In this document: positions 9,421-18,853 of the stretch, piece after piece
Layout of the letters: each line of letters begins with the position of its first letter
Numbering within the stretch: position 1 is the stretch's first letter
Assembly: GCA_011799875.1 (NCBI GenBank)
Contig: CM022298.1
Span: 724,065,431 to 724,129,430 of the forward strand
DNA: 64,000 bases
Direction of reading: 5' to 3'
Origin: Thinopyrum elongatum
Taxonomy: Eukaryota > Streptophyta > Magnoliopsida > Poales > Poaceae
Notes under the pieces: model-generated
What the model saw: the letters and a program-made list of their open reading frames with translations, nothing else
Told to the model about the DNA's origin: nothing
The model's database searches: none
Made by a program: the position numbers and the translations under genes

Positions 9421-11175
9421 TACTCGTCCTCGAGTAGGTAAATGATAAAAACAGAATTTTTGATCTAGAATGCTACCTAACATATTTATCAATCTAATCT
9501 CCTTTATTATGGCATGAATATTCAGATCCATAAGATTCAAAACAAAAGTTTAATATTGATATAAAAACAATAATACTTCAAGCATACTAATAAAGCAATC
9601 ATGTCTTCTCAAAATAACATGGCCAAAGAAAGTTATCCCTACAAAATCATATAGTCTGGCTATGCTCCATCTTCATCACACAAAGTATTTCATCATGCAC
9701 AACCCCGATGACAAGCCAAGCAATTGTTTCATACTTTTGATGTTGTCAAACTTTTTCAACTTTCACGCAATACATGAGCGTGAGCCATGGATATAGCACT
9801 ATAGGTGGAATAGAATATGGTTGTCGTGGAGAGGACAAAAAGAAGGAGAAAGTTTCACATCAACTAGGAAAATTAATGGGCTATGGAGATGCCCATCAAT
9901 TGATATCGATGCAAGTGAGTAGGGATTGCCATGCAACGGATGCACTAGAGCTATAAGTGTATGAAAGCTCAAAAAGAAACTAAGTGGGTGTGCATCCAAC
10001 TTGCTTGCTCATGAAGACCTAGGGCAATTTGAGGAAGCCCATCATTGGAATATACAAGCCAAGTTCTATAATGAAAAATTCCCACTAGTATATGAAAGTG
10101 ACAAAATAGGAGACTCTCTATCATGAATATCATGGTGCTACTTTGAAGCACAAGTGTGGAAAAAGGATAGTAAGATTGTCCCTTCTCTCTTTTCTCTCAT
10201 TTTTTTGTTTGGGCTTCTTTGGCCTCTTTTATTTTTTTATTTGGGCTTCTTTGGACTCTTTTATTTTTTATAAAGTTCGGAGACTCATCCCAACTTGTGA
10301 GGGAATCATAGCTTCCATCATCCTTTCCTCACATGGGATAATGCTCTAATAATGATGATCATCACAGTTTTATTTACTTACAATTCAAGAATTACAACTC
10401 GATACTAGAACAAGATATGACTCTATATGAATGCCTTCGGCGGTGTACCGGGATGTGCTATGATCTAGCGTAGCAATGATATCAAAAAATGGACAAGCCA
10501 TGAAAACATCATGCTAGCTATCTTACGATCATGCAAAGCAATATGACAATGATGGTGCGTGTCATAATAAAACGGAACGGTGGAAGTTGCATGGCAATAT
10601 ATCTCGGAATGGCTATGGAAATTTCATAATAGGTAGGTATGGTGGCTGTTTTGAGGAAAGGTGTATGGTGGGTTTAATGCACCGACGAAAGTTGCGCGGT
10701 ACTAGAGATGCTAGCAATGGTGGAAGGGTGAGAGTACGTATAATCCATGGACTCAACATTAGTCATAAAGAACTCACATACTTATTGCAAAAATTTATTA
10801 GCCATCGAAACAAAGTACTACCCACATGCTCCTAGGGGGATAGATTGGTAGGAAAAGAGCATCGCTCGTCCCCGACCGCCACTCATAAGGAAGACAATCA
10901 AAAAATAAATCGTGCTCCGACCTCATCACATAACGGTTCACCATATGTGCATGCTACGGGAATCACAAACTTTAACACAAGTATTTCTACCAATCCACAA
11001 TTACTCACTAGCATGACTCTAATATCACCATTTTTATATCTCAAAACAAATGCAAGGAATCAAACTTCTCATTTATTCAATGCTCTTTATATGAAAGTTT
11101 TTATTATATCCCTCTTGGATGCCCATCATATTAGGACTAAATTCATAACCTAAGAAAATTACCATGATTTTTAAG

Positions 11176-11314
11176 ACTCTCAAAATAATATAAGTGAAGC
11201 ATGAGAGTTCAACAATTTCTATAAAATAAAACCACCGCCGTGCTCTAAAAAGATATAAGTGAAGCACTAGAGCAAACTGCCTAGCTCAAAAGATATAGGT
11301 GAAGCACATAGAGT
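11176..11314 (-). other. Array of small stem-loops with a constant loop (element B)
   Basis: Plus-strand coordinates: ACTCTCA (11176-11182) pairs with TGAGAGT (11202-11208); TGCTCTA (11241-11247) pairs with TAGAGCA (11268-11274); a weaker third has GCTC/GAG(T) near 11284-11314. Every loop contains TA(A/G)GTGAAGCA (TGCTTCAC(T/C)TA in the sense strand) and is 19-20 nt long in the first two. Stem sequences differ while pairing is kept. RNA folding is inferred. Confidence 0.6.
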
Positions 11315-11494
11315 ATTCTAATAAATTCACGATTAATGCCTGTCCCTCTCAAAAGGTGTGTACAGCAAGGATGATTGTGGCAAACTAAAAATCAAAGACT
11401 CATATCATACAAGATGCTCCAAGCAAAACACATATCATGTGGAGAATAAAAATATAGCCTCAAGTAAATTTACCGTTGGATTGAAGACAAAAGA

Positions 11495-11577
11495 GGGGAT
11501 GCCATCTGGGGCATCCCCAAGCTTAGATGCTTGGTTGTCCTTGAATATTACCTTGGGGTGCCTTGGGAATCCCCAAG
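11495..11577 (-). other. Paired GC-rich hairpins H2 and H1 in element B
   Basis: At 11495-11518 GGGGATGCC pairs perfectly with GGCATCCCC around a 6-nt loop. At 11552-11577 CTTGGGG pairs with CCCCAAG. Order in the sense strand is H1 then H2, as in A and F. Confidence 0.65.
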
Positions 11578-12217
11578 CTTAGGCTCTTGCCACTCCTTAT
11601 TCTGTTGTCCATCAAATCTTTACCCAAAACTTGAAAACTTCACAACACAAAACTCAACAGAAAACTCATAAGATCCGTTAGTATAATAAAATAAATCACC
11701 ACTTTAGGTACTGTTTTGTACTCATTCGTTATTTATATTGGTGTTATATCTAATGTATTCCAACTTCTCCATGGTTCATACCCCCCGATACTACCCATAG
11801 ATTCATCAAAATAAGCAAACAACACATAGAAAACAGAATCTGTCAAAAACAGAATAGTCTGTAGTAATCTGGAAATTTAGTATACTTTTGTAACTCCAAA
11901 AATTCTGAAAAATTAGGAAAACATGGGAAATTTGTATATAAATATTGTGTAAAAAATGCAGATCAAAATCACATTTCTGTGATTTTTTAAAATTCTGGCA
12001 ATGAGCACAAAAGTTTCTGTTTTTCAGCAAGATCAAATCAACTATCACCGTAGACCATCCCAAAGGTCTTACTTGGCTCAAACACTAATTAAAACACCAA
12101 AACACAATTAATACAGAGGTAATAATGTGTATTTATTGAAAAACAGAACCAAAAACAAAAAACATAAAAATAAAGTTGGGTTGCCTCCCAACAAGCGCTA
12201 TTATTTAACGCCCCTAG

Positions 12218-12932
12218 CTAGACATAAAACATAGATCTAGGTATTGTCATCTTTGGTATTTTTTTCATAGGTGTGTTCTCATCAGGAGGTTTTGTAAAGA
12301 TAACTTGGAACACATTATCCATAGAAATTTTGGCATTATCAAGTTGCCCATCTATGTATCCCTTTTGATTCCCGGCCACAATCCAAGAATATTGTTGATT
12401 AACATCATTGAAAACTTGTTGGATCACATCTAAAACTGTTTTTTTAAGGTTCTCATAAAAAATTTGAATATTTCCAAACAAATGTCTCAATGTATAGTCA
12501 CTATTGTAAAGGATCTCATCTATCACCGGTTTTTCATGGCTCATACCATAAAAATCAAAAATTTCCCTAGCTTCCCGTATTATGTGATCAAATTCATTCA
12601 TAAGAACACGGGTAGCTATCTTTTTAGCTTTGGGATCTTTTATAATGGGAAGCTCATAAAACATTCTTTGCAAGGTAGGATGAGTACGGATAAATCTATT
12701 TTCAAATTCTAGAACTAGTGCTAAAATAGCCTCTGCATAAGTCTTAGTTCTTTTAAGTATAGGAGCATCATCAAAAGGCAAGTTGCCGACACAATTGAAA
12801 AATTCTTGGATATGTTTTTTTCCCCATAACGTTCCCTTGCCCCAAAATAAAAGTTTTAGCATCCAGATTGCCGGATCGTCCAATTTTAGGAGTTAGGCCA
12901 TCATCTGTTTCTGCCATACCGAAGTCACTCAT
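12218..12932 (-). CDS. Uncharacterised ORF of retroelement B (221 aa open frame plus frame-shifted N-terminus)
   Basis: The main open frame (12883-12218) gives 221 residues. A better N-terminus, MSDFGMAETDDG, begins at ATG 12932 but lies in another frame; continuity needs a +1 shift at a purine run (minus strand GGGG then seven A, 12815-12825). The second copy (58980-59694) has G5A6 there, the same total length and the same frame relation, so the shift is shared and not a one-off sequencing slip. The protein is mixed-charge and looks helical (ILALVLEFENRFIRTHPTLQRMF; IREAREIFDFYGM). It ends with a basic segment MKKIPKMTIPRS. No zinc knuckle, protease or polymerase motif is present and it is unrelated by eye to the ORF of A and F. 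The two copies differ by about two residues over 221. A gag-like structural role is conceivable but unproven. Confidence 0.55.
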
Positions 12933-13117
12933 GATGATGAGTTCAAGCAAACAAAAAGGATCGAGCAAAAGAATGGCGAATAAAAAGGCAAATATTTTTG
13001 TGTTTTGCTAAAAATGTTTTAGAAGCGGGGGAGAGGAAAACGAGAGGCAAATGGCAAATAATGTAATGCAAGAGATGAGAGTTTATGATGGGTACTTGGT
13101 AGGCTTGATGTAGAACC

Positions 13118-13135
13118 TCCCCGGCAACGGCGCCA
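13118..13135 (-). other. Primer-binding site of element B
   Basis: Minus-strand TGGCGCCGTTGCCGGGGA lies 11 bp inside the 5' LTR end, identical to element A's site. Confidence 0.8.
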
Positions 13136-13146
13136 GAAATTCTTCC

Positions 13147-14737
13147 TGCTACTTCTTGAGCTCGCGTTGATTTTTCCCTTGAAGAGGAAAGGGTGATGCA
13201 GCAAAGTAGAGACAAGTATTTCCCTCAGTTAAGAACCAAGGTATCAATCCAGTAGGAGGCACAAGCAAGTCTCCAATCTATGCACCTGCACAAACTAACA
13301 AAAACTTGCACTCAACGCGAAAAAGGGGTTGTCAATCCCTTCACGGTCTCGAACAAGAGTGAGATCTAATAGAGATAGGTATAAAAGATAAATAAAAGAG
13401 CAAACTAAAGTAAATATAAATAAATTGCAGCAAGGTATTTTTGGGTTTTTTGGTTTATAGATCTGAAAATATATAATGGAAAATAGACCCGTGGGCCATA
13501 GGTTTCACTAGAGGCTTCTCTCTTGAAGATAGCATATGGTGGGTAAACAAATTACTGTTGAGCAATTGATAGAAAAGCGCAAAGTTATGACAATATCTAA
13601 GGCAATGATCATGAATATAGGCATCATGTCCGTGACAAGTAGACCGACTCCTGCCTGCATCTACTACTATTACTCCACACATCGACCGCTATCCAGCATG
13701 CATCTAGAGTATTAAGTTCATAAGAACGGAGTAACGCCTTAAGCAAGATGACATTATGTAGAGGGATAAACTCAAGCAATATGATGAAAACCCCATCTTT
13801 TTATCCTCGATGGCAATAATACAATACGTGCCTCGCTACCCCTACTATGTCACTGGGTGAGGACACCGCAAGATTGAACCCAAAACTAAGCACCTCTCCC
13901 ATTGCAAGAAAAACTAATCTAGTTGGCCAAACCAAATTGATAGTTCAAAGAGATATACAAAGATATCTTAATCGTGCATAAAAGAGTTCAGAGAAGACTC
14001 AAATAATATTCATAGATAATCTGATCATAAATCCACAATTCATCGAATCTCAGCAAACACACCGCAAAAAGGTATTACATCGAATAGATCTCCAAGAACA
14101 TCGAGGAGAACATTGTATTGAAGATCAAAGAGAGAGAAGAAGCCATCTAGCTACTAGCTATGGACCCGTAGGTCTGTGGTAAACTACTCACACATCATCT
14201 GAAGGGCAGCAAGGTTGATGAAGAGGCCCTCTGTGATTGAATCCCCCTTCGGCAGATCGCCAAAAAAGGCCCCAAGATGGGATCTCATGGGAACAGAGGC
14301 TTGCGGTGGCGGAAAAGTATTTTGGTGGACGCTTCTGGTGTTGGGGAAATATTTGGGAATTTATAGTGCAAAGATTAGGGTTGGGGGACTCCAGGGGGGG
14401 GTCCACAAAGCCAGGGAGGCGCGTCCCCCCCTAGGGCGCGCCCTGAGGGCTTGTGGGCTCCTTGTGAGTCTTCTGACCCCCTCTCCAAGTCCTCCGGGTG
14501 TCTTCTGGTACAAGAAAAATCATCGCGAAAATTTTATTCCGTTTGGAGTCCGTTTGGTATTCCTTTTCTGTAAAACTCAAAAACAAGGAAAAAATAGAAA
14601 CTGGCACTAGGCTCTAGGTTAATAGGTTAGTCCCAAAAATAATATAAAATAGCATATTAATGCATATAAAACATCCAAAACAGATAATATAATAGCATGG
14701 AATAATAAAAAGTTATAGATACATTGGAGACATATCA
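13147..14737 (-). repeat. 5' LTR of element B
   Basis: The 1591-bp LTR runs (minus strand) from TGATATGTCTCCAATGTATC at 14737 to AAGAAGTAGCA at 13147, with a minus-strand TATAAAT at 14359-14365. Its inverted copy at 57172-58765 has nearly the same length. Confidence 0.88.
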
Positions 14738-15005
14738 GCGTCCGTGCGCACGTTTTGCTCGCCATTGAGGCGGCCGCGGCGCGTTCTGCTCTGGCGTCCC
14801 TGCACGCGCTCTGCTCGCCGTTGAGGCAAATTTACAATGGCAATGGTTAATAATTATCTTACATATTCAGGATAATTTAAAATGCCACATGCGACAACGC
14901 CCAAAACACTCACGACCTACATATGCATACAATTATAATAAAATATAACACTCACGGCGGTCTTCTCGGACTCCATGATCAGCATAGCACCCTTGCGGCC
15001 GTTCA
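14738..15005. other. Host spacer between element B and the split pseudogene
   Basis: It contains two GCGCGYTCTGCTC-type short repeats next to the B insertion and, at 14827-14901, the ~75-bp 3'-flank motif also found at 6581-6660. Minus-strand sequence just after the pseudogene stop (about 14950-15005) remains GC-rich and codon-like, so an ancestral frame may have extended further. Confidence 0.5.
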
Positions 15006-15434
15006 TTACAAGTGTCCCGACCCGCCTCCGCCTACGGAGCTGCTGGCACTAGGAGGCTCTTGGGGCTGCTGGGCCTCTTCCAGAAGCGCTTGACAGTGTG
15101 CAATCACGCGCATGACATCTCCGCGGAACCGCTCCATTTCCATGTCTCTGGCCTGGTAGCAAATTCCGTCCATCACCTGCATCCTCAGGATACCATGTTG
15201 GCGATGTTCTACTTCGTCGGGGACGTCAACTCCGCCAAGGATGCGCTCGAGCCTGGCCACCACATCATCGGGATCAAGGTTGACACGGCCGCCGCCGGCA
15301 ATGATGAAGTCGCAGGCTGGCTTTATCTTAACTGAATTGCAGAGCTCCTCTGCCCATTCCTTGCGGGGCATCAGGCTCTCGATGAGCACTGGTGACGGCG
15401 GCTCTTCGGGTGGGTCGTTGATCATGCCGCCGAG
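15006..15434 (-). pseudogene. 3' part of a host gene-like locus split by solo LTR E
   Basis: The minus-strand frame is open from the LTR junction to the stop at 15006 (about 142 codons). Its other half is at 28804-29036. Removing the inserted DNA and one copy of the 5-bp target duplication leaves both halves in the same frame, so one reading frame was interrupted. The product has a Pro-rich stretch (DPPEEPPSP), a likely helical mid-part (RKEWAEELCNSVKIKPACDF), DPDDVVARLERILGGVDVPDEVEH, and a Gly/Ser-rich tail (SSSVGGGGSGHL). I do not recognise the family. An inverted second copy at 56475-56903 differs by few substitutions. Confidence 0.6.
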
Positions 15435-15990
15435 TGATATGTCTCCAACATATCTATAATTTATGAAGTATTCATGCCATGTTTACAACAATTTATATGG
15501 TTTTGGTATGATTTGGATGGAACTAACCCGGACTAACGCTATTTTCAGCAGAACTAACGTGGTGTTGATTTTTATGTACAAATAAAAGTTCTCCAAATGC
15601 AACAAAACTTTTTGACAAATTTTTTTTGGAACAAAAGAGGCATTAGAAGCTTCATGGGAGGGCCAAAAGAGCCACGAGGAGGGCACAACCCACCAAGGCA
15701 TGCCAGAGGGGCCTGGCTAGCCCCGGTGAGTTGTGCTCACCTCGAGGCCCATCTTCGCGTGATTCCAACACTGAAAAATCCTATAAATAGAGAAACCATC
15801 AGAAATAACCCTAGATCAGAAGTTCCACCGCCGCAAGCCTCTGTAGCCACGAAAAACCAATCTAGACCCCGTTCCAGCCCCCTGCCGGAGGGGAAAATCA
15901 TCACCGGAGGCCATCTTCATCATCCCGGCGGCCACCATGATGAGGAGGGAGTAGTGCACCCTTGGGGCTGAGGGTTTGTACCAGTAGCTA
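15435..15990 (+). repeat. Solo LTR E, segment 1
   Basis: The LTR begins TGATATGTCTCCAACATATC and follows LTR A closely through CTGAGGGTTTGTACCAGTAGCTA, where the Helitron interrupts it. CTATAAATAG at 15781-15790 is the likely TATA box. Flanks of the whole LTR are CCGAG (15430-15434) and CCAAG (28804-28808), a 4-of-5 target duplication. No primer-binding site or internal region follows the far end, so it is a solo LTR left by LTR-LTR recombination. Confidence 0.85.
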
Positions 15991-16380
15991 TCTTATATTT
16001 ACTAATTGGAGGCACCATACGAGCTCTTACGTTAATCCTAAAAAATAGTAAAACTATCCGTTGGATCTCCACATTAATCATCTGCAACCGTTAGATGAAG
16101 TATGTCCCAGAGTCCTTGCCAACTATCCCACGTACGAGCCTAATTGTTGCTGGACTCTTCTATGGTCCACCAATAAGTAATATAGCTAGCAGATTCTTAA
16201 CAACCCATCAAAGAAAAAAGATGTCGCTCTCCTCGATCCTCCGCACAATCCTAGCCGCCGCCCTAATAAGAACTTCTACCATGTTGCATGAAAACTAGCT
16301 TCAAGGACACAATTAAGATCTACGTGTTGACATATACATACACAGAGTTGGAGATTGATCAACGTTGGAGGCATTGGCGT

Positions 16381-16540
16381 GTGGGTGCTCGGCATCGACG
16401 GCGACGGTAGAATACATGTGCCAGCTGACGTCGGGCGCTCGGTGTCGACAATGACGGTAGAATACATGTGCCAGCTGACATCGAGCGCTCAACGTTGACG
16501 GCGACGGTAGAATAAATGTGCCAGCTGATGTCCGAGTGCT
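16381..16540. repeat. 50-bp minisatellite inside the Helitron
   Basis: GGTAGAATA(C/A)ATGTGCCAGC recurs at 16406, 16456 and 16506, a 50-bp period, with a partial unit before. Open frames over this block are products of the repetition. The Gypsy element at 47437-55375 abuts exactly this array in the inverted copy. Confidence 0.85.
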
Positions 16541-18061
16541 GAGTCACTGATTGCTTAAGCAGTCCTAGCGAATCAAGTATATGCATGCGTACACTGATCC
16601 AACATATCACAATGCACCCAAGTAAGACATTACTTGATTGAATCCCTCATGCATTTTACAGTCCATTGGTTTGATCAAGGAATTCCTAAAGGATCCGATT
16701 GACCCTACAATATGTACGAGCAAAAACAATCAAGCTGCAACTTAATTTGATCTCATTTTCATGTTGTTGTTCCTTATGTCCAGCAGCCGTCCTTTCCTCT
16801 CTACACGCATGTCCTCTCTATCATGGGCACCGTCCAATTCAGTAGTCACCCTTATTCCCTAAGTGCATGCTGCAAGAGTAGCTTGCTTGCTATACAACAC
16901 CAAGTCACAACCGTAGTTAGCCAACTGCATGTAAAAAACATTTCCTTTTTACAAGATCAGGTCACCATAAAAAAATGTAGCACACTAGGCCATTCTTGAC
17001 CAAAAGATGAAATATGTTGGACATGGCATGTTTGCTTGAGTTAGTTTTCCTATTGTCTATCTATTACATGGAGCATGCAAATAAACGTGTATAGTATTAC
17101 TAGAGTTTGTTTTGCAAGTTGAGCCAAACTTAAAGTCCAGTCCCAAACCATAGTCATTCAACATAAAACTGCTATGGCATCCCAAATTTAATTCAAAATT
17201 AATTTTCAAGTGGTTTTGGATATTGTCTTTTATCTGTGCCTTTGTCATTCATAACGAAAGTAATTTCTGTTGTGTATTAAACTTGAAACGGATTTAGTTT
17301 TGTGTTACAAAAAGATAAGATGTAGCTACTTCTGCACTTCCTTATGTAATCAAACAATTTTCCTTTTACATTGAGATATTTGAATAACCATCAATATATT
17401 TTTATTGTAATATTTTGCATCTCCTTGCTTTCCCATCATATTATAAATGGGTTTTGCATTTTTATATCAGCCGGCATATATACATCACCCTATAAACAGT
17501 ATGCTAACCAGTCATCTTCATCTGAATTTTGTTTCCCTGTTAAGAAAAGACATCAATGATTTCAAAATTTTAATGATGTTTTTGTATTGTAAAGTCAGTT
17601 ATCCTCCTATGAAGCTATTCGCCATTGTCTCTTTGAAGCCATTGGCTATTGTTACGTGCAAATTAAATATCAAGTACATTTGTTCAAGAATTTTTACTTG
17701 GTTCAGCCAGAAATTTGACATGAACAAGCACAATTATTCCTCTGTTTTCCATAGGTCCAGTATCGTTACTTTTTTTTACTTTAGCCATTTCGTGGAACTA
17801 TAGACCTCCTAATATAACATGGGTTTGCACTTCCGAAGGAGTGCCAAGGCTTAGCAAATGAATATGGCATATATTGTTATAGAATTTCATTATATTCTAC
17901 CACTCTCCTATGCTAGCGCACCCGTGTTTCTTGGTTTTGAATAAAATGAAGAATTATGGACAGGGAAATTATGCCCTTTTTCTATATTCTATATAGATTT
18001 TCATTGATGCACAAATTTTAAAAATATATTTTTCTTTCTATTGTGTAAATCAAATTGCTAG

Positions 18062-18079
18062 CCCGTGCAGCTGCACGGG
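18062..18079 (+). other. Helitron 3' terminal hairpin
   Basis: CCCGTGCAGCTGCACGGG is a perfect 18-nt palindrome (9-bp stem), 11 nt before the terminal CAAG, matching the expected position of a Helitron terminator hairpin. Confidence 0.85.
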
Positions 18080-18090
18080 TTAATGACAAG

Positions 18091-18853
18091 TGTGTTTAAT
18101 CTCTCTCTCTCTCTCTCTCTCGTGTTCTCGAGATGGCACGATCTTGATGTATCGCGGGCTTTGTTAATATAGTTGGATCATATGGTGTTTCTCCCTCTCT
18201 ATCTTGTTGTGATGAATTGAGTTTTCCTTTTGAGATTTCATTTTATCGGATTGAATACTTTTATGGATTTGAGAGCACTTGATCTATGTCTTGGAACTCA
18301 ACTCACGGATTCCCGAGGTGACATTGGCGTAATCTATGCATAGGGGTTGATGCATGTTTTCATCCTTGTTTCTCCGGTAGAAATCTAGGGGCACTCTTTG
18401 AAGTTCTTTGTGTTGGATTGAGTATTATGAATCTGAAATTGTTTGATGCATATCGCATAATCAACTCACGGATACTCGCGGTGACATTGGTGTATCTAGG
18501 TGACATTAGAGTTGGTTGATGTGTATCATATGGTGTTATTTTAGTATGAACTCTTGGTTAGATCGATTGAAAAGAATAGGTTGGTGTTATTTTAGTACGA
18601 AATCTAGGATAGATTGATCGGAAAGAATAGTTTTGAGGTGGTTTCGTACCCTACAAACAATTTCTTCTTTTGTTCTCCGCTAGATAGGAACTTTGGAGTG
18701 ATTCTTCATTGCGCATTGAGGGATGGTTATGTGATCCAATTGTATTAGCATTGTTGAGAGATTGCACTAGCGAAAGTACGGACCCTAGGCCTCATTTTCA
18801 AGCATTGCAATATCGTTTGTGCTCCGTTTTATCAATTGCTACCTTGCTATTTT
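18091..18853 (+). repeat. Solo LTR E, segment 2
   Basis: The LTR resumes with TGTGTTTAATCTCTC after the Helitron and continues to TTGCTATTTT, where the Copia element interrupts it. It includes a (CT)n tract at 18100-18121 and a stretch around 18240-18660 longer than LTR A, with internally repeated ACTCACGGAT(T/A)C and TATTTTAGTA(T/C)GAA segments. Confidence 0.85.

Larger units (their letters stand above)
9421..12217 (-). other. Non-coding 3' internal region of element B
   Basis: No gene is supported here. The region holds an imperfect ~32-bp direct duplication of a TTTGGGCTTCTTTGG motif (about 10200-10266), an array of small inverted repeats (11176-11314), two GC-rich hairpins (11495-11518, 11552-11577), and an AT-rich stretch after the ORF with recurring CTGTTTTTGACAGATT-like words. 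Confidence 0.6.
1852..12642. repeat. Left arm of inverted duplication 1 (partner 36805-47436)
   Basis: Positions in the two arms sum to about 49300-49440, drifting because the right arm has lost many single bases. The arm spans part of element A, the tandem array, the coiled-coil gene and part of element B. The right arm's ends fall inside retroelements at AAAAG and TGCCAA. Confidence 0.85.
7813..14737 (-). mobile_element. LTR retrotransposon B (non-autonomous Gypsy-type, full length)
   Basis: The minus-strand element has two ~1.59-kb LTRs (13147-14737 as 5' LTR, 7813-9400 as 3' LTR), a primer-binding site at 13118-13135, one ORF (12932-12218) and a polypurine-type end next to 9401. Flanks are GAGTC (7808-7812) and GCGTC (14738-14742), a 4-of-5 target duplication. 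There is no gag-pol. By eye the LTRs differ by a few percent, so this is an older insertion than the Copia element. An inverted second copy with the same flanks starts at 57172, and another truncated one ends at 41535, so B inserted before the surrounding DNA was duplicated. Confidence 0.9.
7850..16533. repeat. Left arm of inverted duplication 2 (partner 55376-64000)
   Basis: Between 12060 and 16533 the arms are collinear with coordinate sums of 71909-71912 and only substitutions. Below 12060 the sum drifts to about 71820 as deletions accumulate in the right arm. Element B, the pseudogene, LTR E and the Helitron are shared. Confidence 0.88.
15991..18090 (+). mobile_element. Helitron (non-autonomous, 2.1 kb)
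   Basis: The element starts TCTTATATTTAC, ends in CAAG, and has a palindrome 18062-18079 located 11 nt before its end. It sits exactly between A (15990) and T (18091). The uninterrupted LTR copies read GTAGCTATGTGTTT at this point (800-810 and about 35856-35866), giving a perfect empty site with no target duplication. These are hallmarks of Helitrons; the usual CTRR end is CAAG here, a one-base variant. No RepHel helicase is encoded and I recognise no captured gene. The interior is AT-rich with a 50-bp minisatellite near the 5' end. The first 543 bp recur inverted at 55376-55918. Confidence 0.85.

Noticed and set aside
12815..12825. -1 ribosomal slippery site AAAAAAC in element B's ORF
   Set aside because: The heptamer is present in the left copy, but the frame change needed is +1, not -1, and the right copy lacks the same A7 run.
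15597..15971. 124-codon ORF, also at 55938-56312
   Set aside because: It lies within LTR E over its TATA and leader region. No protein similarity is recognised, and it is repeated only through duplication.
16359..16610. Minus-strand 83-codon repetitive ORF
   Set aside because: A product of the 50-bp Helitron minisatellite; the inverted copy at 55297-55596 behaves the same way.
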